Of a DNA stretch of 64,000 nucleotides, positions 60,606 through 64,000 are shown in pieces. This DNA comes from Francisella halioticida (lineage in GTDB: Bacteria; Pseudomonadota; Gammaproteobacteria; Francisellales; Francisellaceae). The stretch is from positions 1,302,001 to 1,366,000 of the forward strand of contig NZ_CP022132.1 of NCBI RefSeq assembly GCF_002211785.1. Direction: 5' to 3'. The translations under genes were made by a program, and so were the position numbers. The notes beneath the pieces are model-generated. The model had not been told where the DNA came from. It saw nothing but the letters and a program-made list of their open reading frames with translations, and made no database searches. Positions within the stretch are counted from its first letter, which is position 1; every line of letters begins with the position of its first letter.

Positions 60606-60607
60606 TT

Positions 60608-61714
<1,107 letters not shown>

Positions 61715-61870
61715 TCAAACCTTTTGAAATAAAAATTGATAAATAAGTCTTTTTAGGCCATTAAGCCTATAATAAAACTGCAAAAATAGCTAGCCAAGAT
61801 ATTACCTAGATAGTATTATCTTTTATAAGAATTCGAGTAATTTTAAAAAAATAAAGATAAAAGGAGTTTT

Positions 61871-62485
61871 ATGAGCTTTTTAAACTTTAGCGTTCTAATA
61901 TTTGCATACCTATTAGGATCAATAAATAGTGCAATTATAGTTTGTTATATTTTCAGACTGCCATCACCAAGAAGTGTTGGTTCTGGTAATCCTGGTACAA
62001 CTAATGTATTAAGAATTGGTGGTAAAACTCCTGCTATTATTACATTAACTTTTGATATTCTAAAAGGTTTAATACCTGTAGTTATTGCGAAAGTCCTAAC
62101 AGGTAATGAATTTATAACTGCATGTGTTGCTCTATATGCTATATTAGGTCATGTGTTTCCTATATTCTTTGGGTTCAAAGGAGGCAAAGGTGTTGCTACA
62201 CTTATAGGAACGTTATTTGGCTTTAGCTGGATATTAGGATTAATATTTGTAATTACATGGTTGTGTGTAGCTGTAATAACTCGCTACTCTTCACTATCTG
62301 CATTATTAGCTACTGTTATAGCAAGCTTCTCTGTAATATTTACAGCAGATTTCCAAATAGCTGCTCCTTTTTTAATAATAGCTATTATTATCCTTGTTAA
62401 ACACAAAGGTAATATTCAAAGATTAATTAGTGGACAAGAAAGTAAAATAGGCGATAAAGCAAAGGCAAAAAATGATACAAATTAA
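61871..62485 (+). CDS. plsY: Glycerol-3-phosphate acyltransferase PlsY
   Basis: The 204-aa inner-membrane protein has five or more hydrophobic segments. The three PlsY motifs are present: GSINSA with RSVGSGNPGTTNVLR, the phosphate loop GFKGGKGVAT, and ARxx/RYSSLSAL in the last loop. It transfers an acyl group from acyl-phosphate to glycerol-3-phosphate, the first step of phospholipid synthesis. AAAAGGAG lies 6 bases before the ATG. It overlaps metN by 14 bases. Confidence 0.94.
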   Translation: MSFLNFSVLIFAYLLGSINSAIIVCYIFRLPSPRSVGSGNPGTTNVLRIGGKTPAIITLTFDILKGLIPVVIAKVLTGNEFITACVALYAILGHVFPIFFGFKGGKGVATLIGTLFGFSWILGLIFVITWLCVAVITRYSSLSALLATVIASFSVIFTADFQIAAPFLIIAIIILVKHKGNIQRLISGQESKIGDKAKAKNDTN

Positions 62486-63524
62486 AAATCTAAAAAAAGA
62501 ATATCGCACAAGTAATATTAATAACCTTGTTCTTGACAATATTAATCTTGAAATAAAGCAAGGTGAGATATTTGGTATAATTGGTCATAGTGGCGCTGGT
62601 AAAAGCTCACTATTAAGATGCCTAAATTTACTTGAGCAGCCCACAGAGGGTTCTATATTTATAGCAGATGAAAATATAACTAAAAAAAATCCAAAACAGT
62701 TAAGAGCCTTTCGTAAAAAAGTCTCTATGATATTTCAGCATTTCAATTTATTATCATCACGAAATGTTTTTGAAAATATCTCATTACCTCTTGAGATCCA
62801 GGGCATATCTAAAGCTGAAATAAAAAAAAGAGTTCATGAACTTTTAGACTTAGTAGAACTTCCAAATAAAGCAACTGCTTACCCTAAAAAACTTAGTGGT
62901 GGTCAAAAACAAAAAGTAGCCATAGCTAGAGCACTTGCTCTTGACCCATTAGTATTATTATCTGATGAAGCTACCTCTGCTTTAGACCCTACATCAACAA
63001 AACAAATATTAGCCCTACTTAAAAGATTAAATAAAGAACTAGGACTGACTATAATTTTAATTACTCATGAAATGGATGTAGTTAAAAAAACATGTGACAG
63101 GGTTGCTATTATTGATAAGGGTCGTATTGCCGAAATGGGCAAAACTCTTGATATTTTCTTAGATCCACAAACAGCTGTAACAAAATCTTTTGTTGAGACG
63201 AGTATTCATACAAAAGTTCCTGATTTTATGGCTAAGAAACTTCATGATAACCCTTACAGCAACGACCACACATATCCTGTTGTACAGCTAACTTTTTACG
63301 GTGATAAAGGTAAGATGCCAATAATTGCTGAGATATCTCGGCAATTTAATGCTACAGCAAGTATTATTCAAGCAAATATTGAGACAATCCAAGAACAAAT
63401 AGTTGGAATCGCAATTTGTCATATAACAGGTGAACGCCAAGATTGGGAAAATGCCCTGAGATTTCTTTCAAACCAAGATGTTAATTTAAAGGTACTAGGT
63501 TATGCAACAGCAGACAATATTTAG
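62472..63524 (+). CDS. metN: Methionine ABC transporter ATP-binding protein
   Basis: The 350-aa protein has the ABC motifs Walker A GHSGAGKSS, signature LSGGQKQKVAIARAL and Walker B VLLSDEATSALDP. A C-terminal NIL/ACT-like domain (about residues 270-345) binds methionine and inhibits transport when the cell is replete. MetNIQ imports D- and L-methionine. It overlaps the metI start by 23 bases, so the two are coupled. Confidence 0.93.
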   Translation: MIQIKNLKKEYRTSNINNLVLDNINLEIKQGEIFGIIGHSGAGKSSLLRCLNLLEQPTEGSIFIADENITKKNPKQLRAFRKKVSMIFQHFNLLSSRNVFENISLPLEIQGISKAEIKKRVHELLDLVELPNKATAYPKKLSGGQKQKVAIARALALDPLVLLSDEATSALDPTSTKQILALLKRLNKELGLTIILITHEMDVVKKTCDRVAIIDKGRIAEMGKTLDIFLDPQTAVTKSFVETSIHTKVPDFMAKKLHDNPYSNDHTYPVVQLTFYGDKGKMPIIAEISRQFNATASIIQANIETIQEQIVGIAICHITGERQDWENALRFLSNQDVNLKVLGYATADNI

Positions 63525-64000
63525 TTTACACGAGCTTAACCAAATAGCTCTATCTACTTGGGAAACTATTTTTATGGTTTTCATCGCCACTCTAGTAGCT
63601 GTTATAGGTGGTATATTATTAGGTATTTTGCTATACATTACTCAGGATAATAAAAATATCTTAGTTAAAGGATTTAGCAAAGGTTTTAGTGTAGTAATTA
63701 ATATTACTAGAAGCATTCCGTACATTATTTTACTTATTTTATTGTACCCGTTAACAAAATTAATAGTTGGCACAACTATTGGAACAACAGCATCTATAGT
63801 TCCTCTTGCAATTGCAGCGTTACCATTTTATGCTCGCTTGACAGAATCTGCTCTAAGAGAAGTCGATTATGGTTTAATTGAAGCTGCAAAAGCTATGGGA
63901 GCAACTAAGAATCAAATTATATTTAAAGTACTGTTACCAGAATCTAAAAATCTTCTGATCGATGCAGCTTCTTTAACTTGTATATCTTTGATTGGCTTTT
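63502..64000 (+). CDS. metI: Methionine ABC transporter permease (truncated by window edge)
   Basis: ATG 63502 opens a frame that runs off the window after 166 codons. It has membrane segments and the ABC permease loop EAAKAMGATKNQIIFKVLLPE that docks to MetN. The N-terminal VVINITRSIPYIILLILLYP segment is typical of MetI. It overlaps the end of metN, and the binding protein metQ is expected beyond the window. Confidence 0.92.
   Translation, partial: MQQQTIFSLHELNQIALSTWETIFMVFIATLVAVIGGILLGILLYITQDNKNILVKGFSKGFSVVINITRSIPYIILLILLYPLTKLIVGTTIGTTASIVPLAIAALPFYARLTESALREVDYGLIEAAKAMGATKNQIIFKVLLPESKNLLIDAASLTCISLIGF

Overview
This window is AT-rich bacterial DNA from a gammaproteobacterium. 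The gene content and style point to Francisella, most likely the philomiragia/noatunensis/orientalis side of the genus. The evidence is a long-tailed 109-aa Hfq, a DUF3573-type outer-membrane protein (a family I know from Francisella), the very AT-rich coding, and heavy IS and pseudogene load typical of host-restricted lineages. The genus call is inference; no rRNA or tRNA gene was seen.

Layout. 1-9.7 kb: the end of a ferritin gene, a POT peptide transporter, glutaredoxin 2, an RnfB-like ferredoxin with nth (endonuclease III), a DUF1841 protein, an unknown membrane protein, a BI-1 protein and mfd. 9.7-13.3 kb: decayed genes and a nested pair of IS3-family elements; the outer one has a perfect 5-bp target duplication. 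13.5-19.2 kb (minus): a branched-chain amino acid operon whose first gene fuses a threonine-synthase-type PLP enzyme to a LeuA/CimA-type allosteric domain, followed by ilvD, ilvB and ilvH. 19.4-25.3 kb: intact gltD followed by a gltB killed by three nonsense mutations and a frameshift. 25.4-35.7 kb (minus): engB, an LMW phosphatase, hflC, hflK, hflX, hfq and miaA. This classic cluster is split by a plus-strand FAD monooxygenase and by a DUF3573 gene disrupted by an IS. 35.7-43.2 kb (minus): ppiD, hupB, lon, clpX, clpP and tig, the conserved proteostasis block. 43.4-46.4 kb: a small membrane protein and an IS-broken NADH-dehydrogenase-like gene. 46.4-55.8 kb (minus): carbonic anhydrase, ansA, rnhA, a YafS-like protein, aroA, rpoH, an SH3-like secreted protein, secF, secD and yajC. 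55.8-60.6 kb: a gene graveyard with a fourth IS copy, isochorismatase and EamA pseudogenes, and a LysR gene broken by a 7-bp tandem repeat. 60.6-64 kb: tgt, plsY, metN and the start of metI.

Four copies of one 1310-bp IS3-family element (one carries a 24-bp duplication) fall into two sequence sublineages. The disabled genes (gltB, NDH-2-like, DUF3573, EamA, isochorismatase, LysR) cluster around IS copies or carry simple nonsense mutations, which indicates ongoing genome reduction. The most unusual intact gene is the threonine-synthase/LeuA-domain fusion at 17367-19163. It may be an isoleucine-regulated entry enzyme for the adjacent ilv genes.
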